The notes below the pieces were generated by a model. The model searched no databases, had not been told where the DNA came from, and saw nothing but the letters and a program-made list of their open reading frames with translations. Shown in pieces: positions 9,622 through 17,183 of a DNA stretch of 64,000 nt. How positions within the stretch are numbered: the first letter of the stretch is position 1; each line of letters starts with the position of its first letter. The translations under genes and the position numbers were made by a program. Origin of the DNA: JBKPCD01 sp046727175 (GTDB lineage: Bacteria > Acidobacteriota > Vicinamibacteria > Vicinamibacterales > 2-12-FULL-66-21); NCBI GenBank assembly GCA_046727175.1, contig JBKPCD010000037.1, positions 62,001 to 126,000 of the forward strand. The letters are read 5' to 3'.

Positions 9622-10140
9622 ATGCCGCAGGATTTGAGTGGATTCAGACCGTCCCGTCTCTGGAGGCGGATGCCCTTGGAGCGGCGGCTGGCGGCCGCCG
9701 AGCTGTTCTGGGAGGACGAGCAATCGACCGACCAGCAGGTCGAGGCCATCGAGGCGATTGCGACCCACATGAGATTCCGGACGAAGAGCGTGCTCGCGCT
9801 CCCTGCTGCCAAACGGACGAAGTACCTCGCCAACCTGCCAACGATCTCGGACACGATTGCCGCGCGGGCACTCGTCGACTATCACCTCGTCAGGCAACGT
9901 CCCATGATGGCCGCGTTTCTCGACAGCGTCGGGATCGCACACGAAAACGGGCTGATCAGCCACGAGGAGGTGCGGAAGCCCGACAGCGCGAAGCTTCGGA
10001 GCGCCGCGTCGGATCTTGGGACGAAGTTCCCGATGGAGGACGTCGCACTGTACCTATCGACGCTGGTTTCGCAGGATCCCGATACGTGGGGAGAGCTGGC
10101 GGACGTGCCGGAAGTCACGGGACAGGAAACACGAGTCTAG
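9622..10140 (+). CDS. Conserved hypothetical protein, 172 aa
   Basis: A soluble, mostly helical protein with no signal peptide or membrane segment that I can see. The first 20 residues are basic and aromatic (FRPSRLWRRMPLERRLAAAELFW); the middle contains an all-helical stretch around AARALVDYHLVRQRPMMAAFLD. I do not recognise a domain. The gene looks real because it is well isolated, has a -10-like box just upstream, and ends before a long bidirectional palindrome. It is divergent from the ADOP permease; no functional link is evident. Confidence 0.65.
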   Translation: MPQDLSGFRPSRLWRRMPLERRLAAAELFWEDEQSTDQQVEAIEAIATHMRFRTKSVLALPAAKRTKYLANLPTISDTIAARALVDYHLVRQRPMMAAFLDSVGIAHENGLISHEEVRKPDSAKLRSAASDLGTKFPMEDVALYLSTLVSQDPDTWGELADVPEVTGQETRV

Positions 10141-10160
10141 CTGCCGGCCCGCCGCCGCTT

Positions 10161-10296
10161 CGGAGGAGGCGGAGATCACGGACCAAGCGTTCACCGCGGA
10201 GTCGCGGAGCACGCGGAGAAAGCCAAATTCCATTTAGCTCTCCGTGAATTTCATGGCTCCGCGGTAAATGCTTGTCCGTGATCTCCGTCTCCTCCG
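10161..10296. repeat. Long-arm palindrome at a convergent junction (CTCCGCGGT / TTGTCCGTGATC words)
   Basis: The left arm 10161-10201 and right arm 10257-10296 pair over about 40 bases with three mismatches and one bulge, the longest such structure in the window. The loop has its own short repeats (GCGGAG / CTCCG). It lies between the converging genes at 9622 and 10251. The right arm enters the amine oxidase gene and encodes its last residues GQAFTAEP. The words recur at 1727-1756 and 39553-39589. A bidirectional terminator is the simplest reading, although neither side has a U-tract. Confidence 0.85.
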
Positions 10297-11636
10297 GGGG
10301 CTCGGAGCGCGCGCACTTCGGCGGCGGCGCGCTTTCCGCTCTCGATGGCGCCGTTCATGTAGCCCTGCCACCGCTCGCTCGTGTGCTCACCTGCGAAGAG
10401 AACGCGGCCCGCAGGCCGAGCAAGCCAATCGCGCAGGCGTGGGTCGAACGACGGATCGAACACCGCATAGCCGCCGCGCGACCAGGGATCGTCTTCCCAC
10501 GTGATCGTCCGACTCGCGAGAAGGGTCGCAACGGGGCCCATCCAGCGCAAGCAACGGAGGACTCCGTCATACCCTTCGGCGCTCAAGATGTTTCGGACTT
10601 CTTGCGACGCACGGCCGCCGGCCAGAAATGTCAGGATGCCCGACGGCCCGCGCTGTTGCTCGTTGGCGTCCCACACCGCGCCCGTGGGCAGATCCGTTCC
10701 AAACGCGCTCGGCCGCATCGCGCGCCGCCAGAACCGCCGCGCAAACTGCAAGAGCAGGCGCGTCGCCGGTCCATAGCGCAACGTCGTGATCGCACGTTGC
10801 TGCTGCTCGGGGAGCGCCGGCTGGAAGACGACCTCGCGCAGAGTCGAGGCGGGCAGCGCAACCACACAGTAATCCGCGGCGATCTCGTGAAGCACGCCCC
10901 GCTCCTCGAACGTCACATTCAGAAGCTCCTCGTCCTGTCGGATGCGTCGAACGATTGCGTTCAGCCGGATCGCACCCGCCAAATCATCTGCGACTCTCCG
11001 CGGAAGCCAATCGTTGCCGTGTTCGAGCCGGAAGAACTTGTCCATGCCGGGAGTGTCGCCGGACGCGAATTGATCGACGAGCGCGATGAGCGACAGGTCC
11101 TCCGGATCGGCCAGGAAGAACCCGCGCAGACCACGCATGCCTGCGACGAAGCCGGGATCCGCGCGAACGTCACGAAGCCACTCGCTCACCGGCCGTCGTG
11201 CGATCGCCACTGCGACGGCGGAATCCCATCGCTTGCCCGCAAGGACGTAATCCTGAATCTCGGGACCCAGCTTGCGCCCGATCTGCTCGAACGAATCGGG
11301 ATGCTTCCATACGCGTCGACGGCCACGACGGTCGACGCCGTAGAAGCCCCAGCCCCTCCTCAGAATGCGAACCGGCTTCAGACGAACGGCAGCCGCGAGA
11401 TCGAGGACGAAAGTCTGCTCGCCTTCGATCAGGTCAGCGCCAGCCTCCGCGTGCTGGGCGTGCGCAAAGCCATCGCGGATCGTGTGCACACGTCCGCCAA
11501 CCCGGTCGCGCGCTTCGAGAACGGTCACGAACGCCCCCGCTTGTTCCAGATCGCGCGCCGCCGCCAGGCCGGCGAGTCCGGCGCCCACGACGATTACCGA
11601 CGTCCCGGTCAACGCTCCGGTGCGCCGCAAAGACAT
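10251..11636 (-). CDS. Flavin-containing amine oxidase
   Basis: 461 residues from the ATG at 11636 (MSLRRTG); the frame extends to 11723 but the added residues overlap the divergent neighbour and match nothing. The FAD-binding Rossmann motif is VIVVGAGLAGLAAARDLEQAG, followed by the family motif EARDRVGGRVHT. The C-terminal flavin motif is LFAGEHTSERWQGYMNGAIESG. Together these place it in the monoamine/polyamine oxidase family, which oxidises amines to imines using oxygen. The substrate is unknown. There is no signal peptide. The last residues are encoded by the palindrome at 10161. Confidence 0.9.
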   Translation of the reverse strand: MSLRRTGALTGTSVIVVGAGLAGLAAARDLEQAGAFVTVLEARDRVGGRVHTIRDGFAHAQHAEAGADLIEGEQTFVLDLAAAVRLKPVRILRRGWGFYGVDRRGRRRVWKHPDSFEQIGRKLGPEIQDYVLAGKRWDSAVAVAIARRPVSEWLRDVRADPGFVAGMRGLRGFFLADPEDLSLIALVDQFASGDTPGMDKFFRLEHGNDWLPRRVADDLAGAIRLNAIVRRIRQDEELLNVTFEERGVLHEIAADYCVVALPASTLREVVFQPALPEQQQRAITTLRYGPATRLLLQFARRFWRRAMRPSAFGTDLPTGAVWDANEQQRGPSGILTFLAGGRASQEVRNILSAEGYDGVLRCLRWMGPVATLLASRTITWEDDPWSRGGYAVFDPSFDPRLRDWLARPAGRVLFAGEHTSERWQGYMNGAIESGKRAAAEVRALRAPGGDGDHGQAFTAEP

Positions 11637-11658
11637 TGAAAAAGGATAATAGAGGTCG

Positions 11659-12540
11659 ATGTGGGGCGGCCTGACCACTGCGGCTCTCATGGTGGGGTCC
11701 CTGCAGACCCCTACGCCGTCCACTTCATCCGCCGCGATCGACGGGCAGCTGCGTCAGGCGATCGAATCGAGCGGGGCTGAGGTGGCCGTGGCCTTGCGCA
11801 CGCTCGATGGCCGGACCGAGGTGCTCATCGATTCCGACAAGTCGTTTCACGCGGCAAGCACCATGAAAGTGCCTGTCATGATCGAGCTCTTCAGGCAGGC
11901 ACGCGCCGGCATGCTCTCGCTCGACGATCCTTTGCCCGTCAAGAACGAATTCCACAGCATCGTCGATGGAAGCGTCTACGCGCTCAGCGAAGGTGACGAC
12001 TCGGACAAGACCGTCTACGCCGCAGTCGGGCGCACGCTGACGCTGCGCGAGCTCTGCGAGGCGATGATCACCATGAGCAGCAATCTCGCGGCAAACCTAC
12101 TGATCGACAAGCTGGGCGTCGAGAACATCCGGCGCACGGTCACGAGACTGGGCGCCGAGGGCATGCAGCTGCTGAGGGGCGTCGAAGATCAGAAGGCGTT
12201 CGATCGCGGCATGAGCAACACGACCACCGCCCGCGCCCTTCTCGTGTTGTTCGAGACGCTCGCGAACGGCAAGGCCGTCGACGTGACGGCCGACGCCGAG
12301 ATGGTCGCGATTCTCAAACGCCAGACATTCAACGACGCGATTCCCGCCGGTGTGCCCGCAGGCACGCCAGTGGCCCACAAGACGGGCACGATTACTCGGA
12401 TTCATCACGACGCCGGCATCGTCTTGGGCCCTCGTCCCTATGTCCTGGTTCTCCTCGTGCGCGGGATGCAGGACGAAAAAAAGAGCGCCGCTCTCATGGC
12501 GCAGCTCTCGAAGATTGTGTCGACGGCGATACAGCCGTGA
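11659..12540 (+). CDS. Class A beta-lactamase-type serine hydrolase
   Basis: 293 residues with a short hydrophobic N-terminus that may be a signal peptide. The SxxK motif is STMK at about residues 70-73, with Ser as nucleophile; the SDN-loop position reads SSN (MITMSSNLA) and the KTG motif is HKTGT. An acidic Omega-loop region, GVEDQKAFDRG, follows the second motif. This is the beta-lactamase2 family (PF13354-like), whose members hydrolyse beta-lactams or other amides; the SSN in place of SDN makes true resistance uncertain. The ATG is preceded by GAGGT and, eight bases away, by GATAAT. Confidence 0.85.
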   Translation: MWGGLTTAALMVGSLQTPTPSTSSAAIDGQLRQAIESSGAEVAVALRTLDGRTEVLIDSDKSFHAASTMKVPVMIELFRQARAGMLSLDDPLPVKNEFHSIVDGSVYALSEGDDSDKTVYAAVGRTLTLRELCEAMITMSSNLAANLLIDKLGVENIRRTVTRLGAEGMQLLRGVEDQKAFDRGMSNTTTARALLVLFETLANGKAVDVTADAEMVAILKRQTFNDAIPAGVPAGTPVAHKTGTITRIHHDAGIVLGPRPYVLVLLVRGMQDEKKSAALMAQLSKIVSTAIQP

Positions 12541-12570
12541 CGCATGCCATCGACTGTTGAGCGGAGGCAA

Positions 12571-12611
12571 TCTCTCCTGATCTCCTTCTCTCCTGATCTC
12601 GTTCTCTCCTG
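12571..12611. repeat. Reiterated CTCTCCTGATCTC tract at a convergent junction
   Basis: Several copies of CTCTCCTGATCTCNTTCT in tandem lie between the beta-lactamase and the TPR regulator. It is the right arm of the word seen at 5541, here without a purine arm, so it cannot form the same stem. Confidence 0.6.
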
Positions 12612-14525
12612 TTATCGGGCGCGCTCGGCAAGCCTCTCGGTGATCTTCCGGAAAGCGGAACTCTCACGCATCGGATCGAAGGACGGTTCGATCGGGATCG
12701 TCCAGCCGGTGAACGGCAGGTCGGCACGATCGAGCAGGGTCGTCAGACACCGAAGGGCCTCGTCTTCCTGACCGCGCGCCGCGTGCTGGAGGGCTTCGGC
12801 GAGAGTCGCCTCGCTGCCTCGGCCCCCCTTGCGAAGTGACTCGGTTGCTGCCGTTGCCTTTGCGAACGCCGCCTCGGCGCCGGCCGTGTCACCAGCCGAC
12901 GCCAGCGCTGCTCCAAGGCCGACCAGGGATCTCGCGTGTTCGGGGAACAACTCGAGCGCGCATCGGAACTGCACGGCGGCCGTTTCGGCGTCCCCGGCGT
13001 GCAGCGCCGCGAACCCGGCGCCGTCGTGGGCGTTCATCGCGAACTCCGGTGCGTACAGCTGCCACGATCCCGACGAGATCTCGCGCTCGAACTCGCGCGT
13101 CGCTTCAGCGGCGTCCCCCCGCGCCAGCCGCACCAGGCCAAGGAGCCAGTGCAGACCCTTCGCAGGGTAGCGCTGCTTCAGATCGGCCTGCCGATCCTGG
13201 ACGATCGTTCCTTCGCGAAGTACGGGCTCGGCGCGATCGAGATCGCCGCGTGCGATGTGCACCATCGCGGCTTCGAAGTGGACGAAGGGGAAATCGGGAT
13301 AGAGCTCGACGGCTCGCGCGAGCGCCTCCAGGCGCTCCTCACCCCACGCGGCGTGTGCGAGGCGGAACTGATTCCCCCAGTACCCTGGCTCGAGCGCCAC
13401 GGCGCGGCGCGCAGCGGTCAGCGCGTCCGGTGCTCGTCTCGCGCTCATGAGGAGAAAGGCCAAAGTCGCGTGCGCCTCGGCGAGATTGCGCTCCAGCTCG
13501 ATCGCACGGCGCACGTGGTCGATCGCGCGGGCGAGCAGCGCACCATCCGGCTGGTTCCGGGCGCGGGATGTTTCGTACTGCCAGAACCTCGCATTCGCGA
13601 GGCCGACGTGCGCAAGCGCGTAGCGCGGATCGAGCGTAATCGCCTTCTCGAAATCGGCGACCGCCGCCGGCACGAGCGACGCATCGAGCGACTCGAGGCG
13701 AACGCGGCCCTCGGTGAACGCCTGATACGCTTCGAGGCTGCTCGTCTCGCCGAGCGAGCGGCGAGAGCCTGCTTCCGGCTGCGTCATCCCCAGCGTGTCG
13801 GCAAACTGCGTGACGATCCGATCCTGCAGTTCGAACACGCGCGCGAGGGGACCATCCGCCTTCGCCTCCGCGAGCGCCTCACCGGTTGCGGCTTCGACGA
13901 TTCGCGCGATGATCCGAAGTCGATCGCCCGCACGTTGAAAGCTGCCGACGACGGCGCGATCGAGGTGCAGCTCCGCTCTGAGCGCCGACAGATCCGATCC
14001 ACCACGCCGGATCGCTTCGACGACGCGCGTTCGATCGATCACTCGAAGCGGCGACGTGGCGCGGAGATCGTTCGTGACCGTCTCGGCAATACCGGAGGCG
14101 AGCCAGGCGAGCTCGCGATCCCCGGTAACGTTTGCGAAGTCCAGCACGGCAATCGATGCCTGACCCTGCGACACTGGTTCGGCGCGCGTCGTGGGCCCGG
14201 GCGATGGGCTCGGTGCGACGCTGTTGACGGGAGCAATGAACCGATAGCCTCGTCTGGCGACTGTCTGGACGAACGACGGCCGTGAGGGATCGTCGCCGAG
14301 CGCCTGACGCAGCTCCGAGACCGCTTGCGTCAGTGCATTGTCGGTCACCGCAACATCGGGCCAGAGCGCTTTGAACAACTCTTCCTTCGTGACGAGCGTG
14401 GACGGCCGCGCGACCAGATACAACAGCAGGTCGATGATCTTCGGAGACAGCGACACGATCTCGCCTGCCTTCAGCAGGCGGAACGATGCGGGATCGAGCG
14501 TGTAAGGGCCGAATCGATAAATCAC
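12612..14525 (-). CDS. Winged-helix (CadC/OmpR-type) regulator with FlgO/TolB-like and TPR domains
   Basis: 637 residues from a GTG at 14525 (VIYRFGPYTLDP), where the domain naturally starts; upstream residues are encoded by repeat DNA. Residues 1-100 are a Trans_reg_C winged helix (GEIVSLSPKIIDLLLYLV, then TVARRGYRFIAPV). Residues about 125-260 resemble the FlgO/TolB-like domain of acidobacterial CadC-type proteins (SIAVLDFANVTGD, GIAETVTNDL). The remainder is TPR-like helical repeats. No membrane segment is seen, unlike true CadC. It probably binds DNA and senses through the TPR part; targets are unknown. Confidence 0.85.
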   Translation of the reverse strand: MIYRFGPYTLDPASFRLLKAGEIVSLSPKIIDLLLYLVARPSTLVTKEELFKALWPDVAVTDNALTQAVSELRQALGDDPSRPSFVQTVARRGYRFIAPVNSVAPSPSPGPTTRAEPVSQGQASIAVLDFANVTGDRELAWLASGIAETVTNDLRATSPLRVIDRTRVVEAIRRGGSDLSALRAELHLDRAVVGSFQRAGDRLRIIARIVEAATGEALAEAKADGPLARVFELQDRIVTQFADTLGMTQPEAGSRRSLGETSSLEAYQAFTEGRVRLESLDASLVPAAVADFEKAITLDPRYALAHVGLANARFWQYETSRARNQPDGALLARAIDHVRRAIELERNLAEAHATLAFLLMSARRAPDALTAARRAVALEPGYWGNQFRLAHAAWGEERLEALARAVELYPDFPFVHFEAAMVHIARGDLDRAEPVLREGTIVQDRQADLKQRYPAKGLHWLLGLVRLARGDAAEATREFEREISSGSWQLYAPEFAMNAHDGAGFAALHAGDAETAAVQFRCALELFPEHARSLVGLGAALASAGDTAGAEAAFAKATAATESLRKGGRGSEATLAEALQHAARGQEDEALRCLTTLLDRADLPFTGWTIPIEPSFDPMRESSAFRKITERLAERAR

Positions 14526-14531
14526 GGCAAA

Positions 14532-14676
14532 ACCGGCTCTTGGCTCAAGGCTCTCGGCTTGACGCCCGCGCGGCGGACCGTCGCCGTCGGGAAGCAGGTT
14601 GCTCGGTTCACTGCATCCTTTGCGCGAAGAATTCGCGACAGGCCCAAAGCGGAAAGCCATGAGCCCAAAGCCCGAG
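14532..14676. repeat. Split palindrome of the GGCTCAGGGCTTTGGG word
   Basis: The left arm 14532-14561 (GGCTCTTGGCTCAAGGCTCT) and right arm 14641-14676 (CCCAAAGCGGAAAGCCATGA) are inverted copies of the commonest word in the window. They are separated by about 80 bases without repeat structure. The element lies after the phosphodiester glycosidase and just before the TPR regulator start, both minus strand. Confidence 0.7.
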
Positions 14677-14687
14677 TTGTGACAGTC

Positions 14688-15848
14688 TCAACCGCGGCCT
14701 CTACAGACGAGCAACGCATCGCTCACCTTTCGCGGCCCAGTCACGTCCGACGGGCTGTTCACGACCGCGCCGTCGACCCACATCGTCGTCGATCCGCCGC
14801 CATCGAGGTTCAAGGCATCGACGAGATCCAGCCGCTGCGCGAGCGCGCGAAGCTCCGCGAGCGCCATGCCGGCACTGAGCCGTGGCTGTCGGCCGTCCAC
14901 GGTCACGAGCCAGATGGCGCCGTCGGCAGCCGTCCCAATCATGGTACGCGGGTGACGATTCCCCGAAAACGGCAGATCGACGCCCTCGATGCTCCAGTCG
15001 TCGATCATGCGCCCGTTCAGCAGCAGCAGGCCGACGCCGCTGACGATGTGATCGGCGCGCGCCCACACGTCTGATCTGCCTTCGACCGGCTCGTATATCG
15101 TGTCGAGCGTCACGCGTGCGCCGCGTCGCAGCCCCCGCAGGGCTGCTGGAGGTGTCTTGCCTCCGAACGACAGGACGAAGCCGTCAGGAGGGATCGGAGT
15201 CTTCCCCTGCGTGCGGCTCTGTCCCTCGACGCGCAGCGGGTTGCCGGCGAGCGTCCATTCCAGCCCGCCCGGTGCGGTGTCCGTATCCGTGTGATACGCA
15301 GGCGTGAACAGCATCAACCGGCCGATCGCGCGAGTGGTATCGACGCCATCGATCTGGATGCTGGTGGAGGCCGTGCCGATCGTCAACCAGACCGAAGCGC
15401 GCAGGCGCGCAAAGATCAGTTGCGGCCCTGTCGACGATTCGATGATCCCGACCGCTCCACGGGCGCGGCGTGCGTCGCTCACGAGCCGGTGGTCGATCGT
15501 CAATACACCGACCGGATCCCCATTCGGGGTGAAGAGCCCGGCGTTGATCGCCGCCAGCGCCGAGCGGCGCTCGGCGATGCCGGCGACCGTCTCGGTGCCC
15601 ATGATCTCGTCGTTCGCGAGCGCCGCACGCAAGCGCACTCGCGCGGGATCGAGCCGCAGCAGCCAGATGGAAATCGGGGCCGGTGGATCGAGCAGTGCGG
15701 GGTCGGTGAGGTGATAGAGGAGGAGGCCCGGGACGATCTCGCGGGGAGTACCGAGCTCGAGACGCTGCGCCCCTGCGGACGCCAGCAGCAGAGCGATCGC
15801 GCACGCGATCCTTGCTGCGCGCACGGTCCACCCGACTCTTCGCGGCAT
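14688..15848 (-). CDS. Phosphodiester glycosidase family protein (NAGPA-like), secreted
   Basis: 386 residues with a signal peptide (hydrophobic residues 11-26, cleavage near AGA-QR). The central and C-terminal parts carry the family hallmarks: INAGLFTPNGDPVG, RHPRTMIGTAADG and LNLDGGGSTTMWVDG. Members of this family (DUF2233) cleave the phosphodiester bond between a sugar phosphate and GlcNAc in the mammalian uncovering enzyme; bacterial members probably act on wall or envelope glycans. It is divergent from the LD-carboxypeptidase gene, itself a wall enzyme, so a shared envelope role is possible. Confidence 0.88.
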   Translation of the reverse strand: MPRRVGWTVRAARIACAIALLLASAGAQRLELGTPREIVPGLLLYHLTDPALLDPPAPISIWLLRLDPARVRLRAALANDEIMGTETVAGIAERRSALAAINAGLFTPNGDPVGVLTIDHRLVSDARRARGAVGIIESSTGPQLIFARLRASVWLTIGTASTSIQIDGVDTTRAIGRLMLFTPAYHTDTDTAPGGLEWTLAGNPLRVEGQSRTQGKTPIPPDGFVLSFGGKTPPAALRGLRRGARVTLDTIYEPVEGRSDVWARADHIVSGVGLLLLNGRMIDDWSIEGVDLPFSGNRHPRTMIGTAADGAIWLVTVDGRQPRLSAGMALAELRALAQRLDLVDALNLDGGGSTTMWVDGAVVNSPSDVTGPRKVSDALLVCRGRG

Positions 15849-16031
15849 GCGCTGGTTTTGCTAAGGCCTACAGGACACGGTCTTGTCCTTGTACGACATG
15901 ACGACGATGGCCGGCGGAGTCTATCGTCTCGCGCCCATGGCCCCTGTGGGGGCAGGCGCAGTTCAGCATAGCATCGTCCCGGGTGTTTGTTCCGCGGCTG
16001 CAAGCGCGGGTCCACGGATAAAATCCCGAGC
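15849..16031. promoter_or_regulatory. Divergent intergenic region with two small hairpins and a -10-like TAAAAT
   Basis: The first hairpin is ACAGGACA/TTGTCCTTGT at about 15870-15892. The second is GCGCC-CCCC-GGGG-GGCGC at about 15935-15961. TAAAAT at 16019-16024 is seven bases before the ATG at 16032, with no ribosome-binding site. Confidence 0.35.
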
Positions 16032-17069
16032 ATGGATCGACGCCGATTTCTGACGAGCACTGCAACAGCCGCGATCGGAGCTTCGCTCGTTCCCCGGCAC
16101 GTCGCGCTGGCGCAAAAGCCGGCGGTGATCAAACCGAAGCGTCTCGCTCCTGGTGACGCCGTCGCGCTCGTGGCTCCGGCAAGCGCGACTTTCAAGACGA
16201 TCGAGCTCGATATCGCCAGGGAGTCGCTCGAAGCGCTCGGCCTGAAAGTGATCATCGGTGGCCACCTGCTCGATCGCCATGGGTACCTCGCAGGTCAGGA
16301 CAAGGATCGCGCCGCCGACATCAACCGATTCTTCGGCGACGCGTCGATTCGCGCGGTGCTTCCGATCCGTGGCGGGTGGGGCAGCAGCCGCCTGTTACCG
16401 TATGTCGATTTCGACGTCATTCGGCAGAATCCGAAAATCGTGCTCGGCTACAGCGACATCACGGCGCTCCTTCTCGGCATCCATGCAAAGACCGGGCTGG
16501 TCACGTTTCACGGACCGAACGGCATGGGCCGCTGGGACGAATTCTCCGTCGGATGGGTCAAGCAGATTCTCTTCGACGCGCAGGCTGTCACGCTGGACAA
16601 CCCGCATGAGAAGGGTGAGTTCCTCGCCCAGACGGAAAACCGCGTTCAGACGATCACGCCGGGGGTCGCGCGCGGGCGCACGATCGGTGGCAACCTCACG
16701 GTCCTCACCGCAATCATCGGCTCACCCTACGTGCCGGCCTGGGAGGATTGCATTCTCTTCCTCGAGGACGTCGGCGAGGATCTCTATCGCATCGATCGGA
16801 TGATGACGACGCTGAAGCTTGCGGGCGTGTTGGGACGCATTCGGGGATTCGTGTTCGGCACGTGCGGCGAGTGCGAACCCGGCGAGGGCTACGGATCGCT
16901 CACGCTCGAAGAGATCTTCGCCGACCACGTGAAACCACTCCAAGTCCCCGCCTGGCAGGGCGCGATGATCGGTCATCGGATGCCGCAATTCACGATTGCC
17001 GAAGGCGTTCAGGTGGAAATAGACGCGACAGCCGGGACGATCAGGATGCTCGAGCCGGGTGTCTTGTGA
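16032..17069 (+). CDS. S66-family LD-carboxypeptidase, Tat-exported
   Basis: 345 residues from the ATG at 16032, which gives a Tat-type leader (DRRRFLTSTATAAIGASLV). The S66 catalytic Ser lies in GYSDITALL, the Glu in FLEDVGEDLYRIDRM and the His in GHRMPQFTIAEG. The first half has the family motif GWGSSRLLPYVDF. S66 enzymes (LdcA, MccF) cut L,D-amide bonds such as the one in murein tetrapeptide; export through Tat fits a periplasmic wall-recycling role. The upstream signal looks leaderless. A long palindrome follows the stop. Confidence 0.9.
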   Translation: MDRRRFLTSTATAAIGASLVPRHVALAQKPAVIKPKRLAPGDAVALVAPASATFKTIELDIARESLEALGLKVIIGGHLLDRHGYLAGQDKDRAADINRFFGDASIRAVLPIRGGWGSSRLLPYVDFDVIRQNPKIVLGYSDITALLLGIHAKTGLVTFHGPNGMGRWDEFSVGWVKQILFDAQAVTLDNPHEKGEFLAQTENRVQTITPGVARGRTIGGNLTVLTAIIGSPYVPAWEDCILFLEDVGEDLYRIDRMMTTLKLAGVLGRIRGFVFGTCGECEPGEGYGSLTLEEIFADHVKPLQVPAWQGAMIGHRMPQFTIAEGVQVEIDATAGTIRMLEPGVL

Positions 17070-17072
17070 GAC

Positions 17073-17167
17073 TTGTCAAGGGAAAAGGGAAAAGACAGCT
17101 ATGGCAAAGTGTTTCGACCTGTGACGCTTTCCCTTGTCCCTTGTCCCTTGTCCCTTGTCTTTTGACA
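17073..17167. repeat. Reiterated-word palindrome (TTTCCC / TTGTCCC word), convergent junction
   Basis: The left arm TGTCAAGGGAAAAGGGAAAA at 17073-17097 pairs with the right arm at 17128-17167, four tandem copies of CCCTTGT followed by CTTTTGACA. It separates the LD-carboxypeptidase from the gene ending at 17184. A one-armed relative (TTTTCCC repeated) is at 25295-25340. Confidence 0.85.
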
Positions 17168-17183
17168 CTGACGCGTTCTGCTT

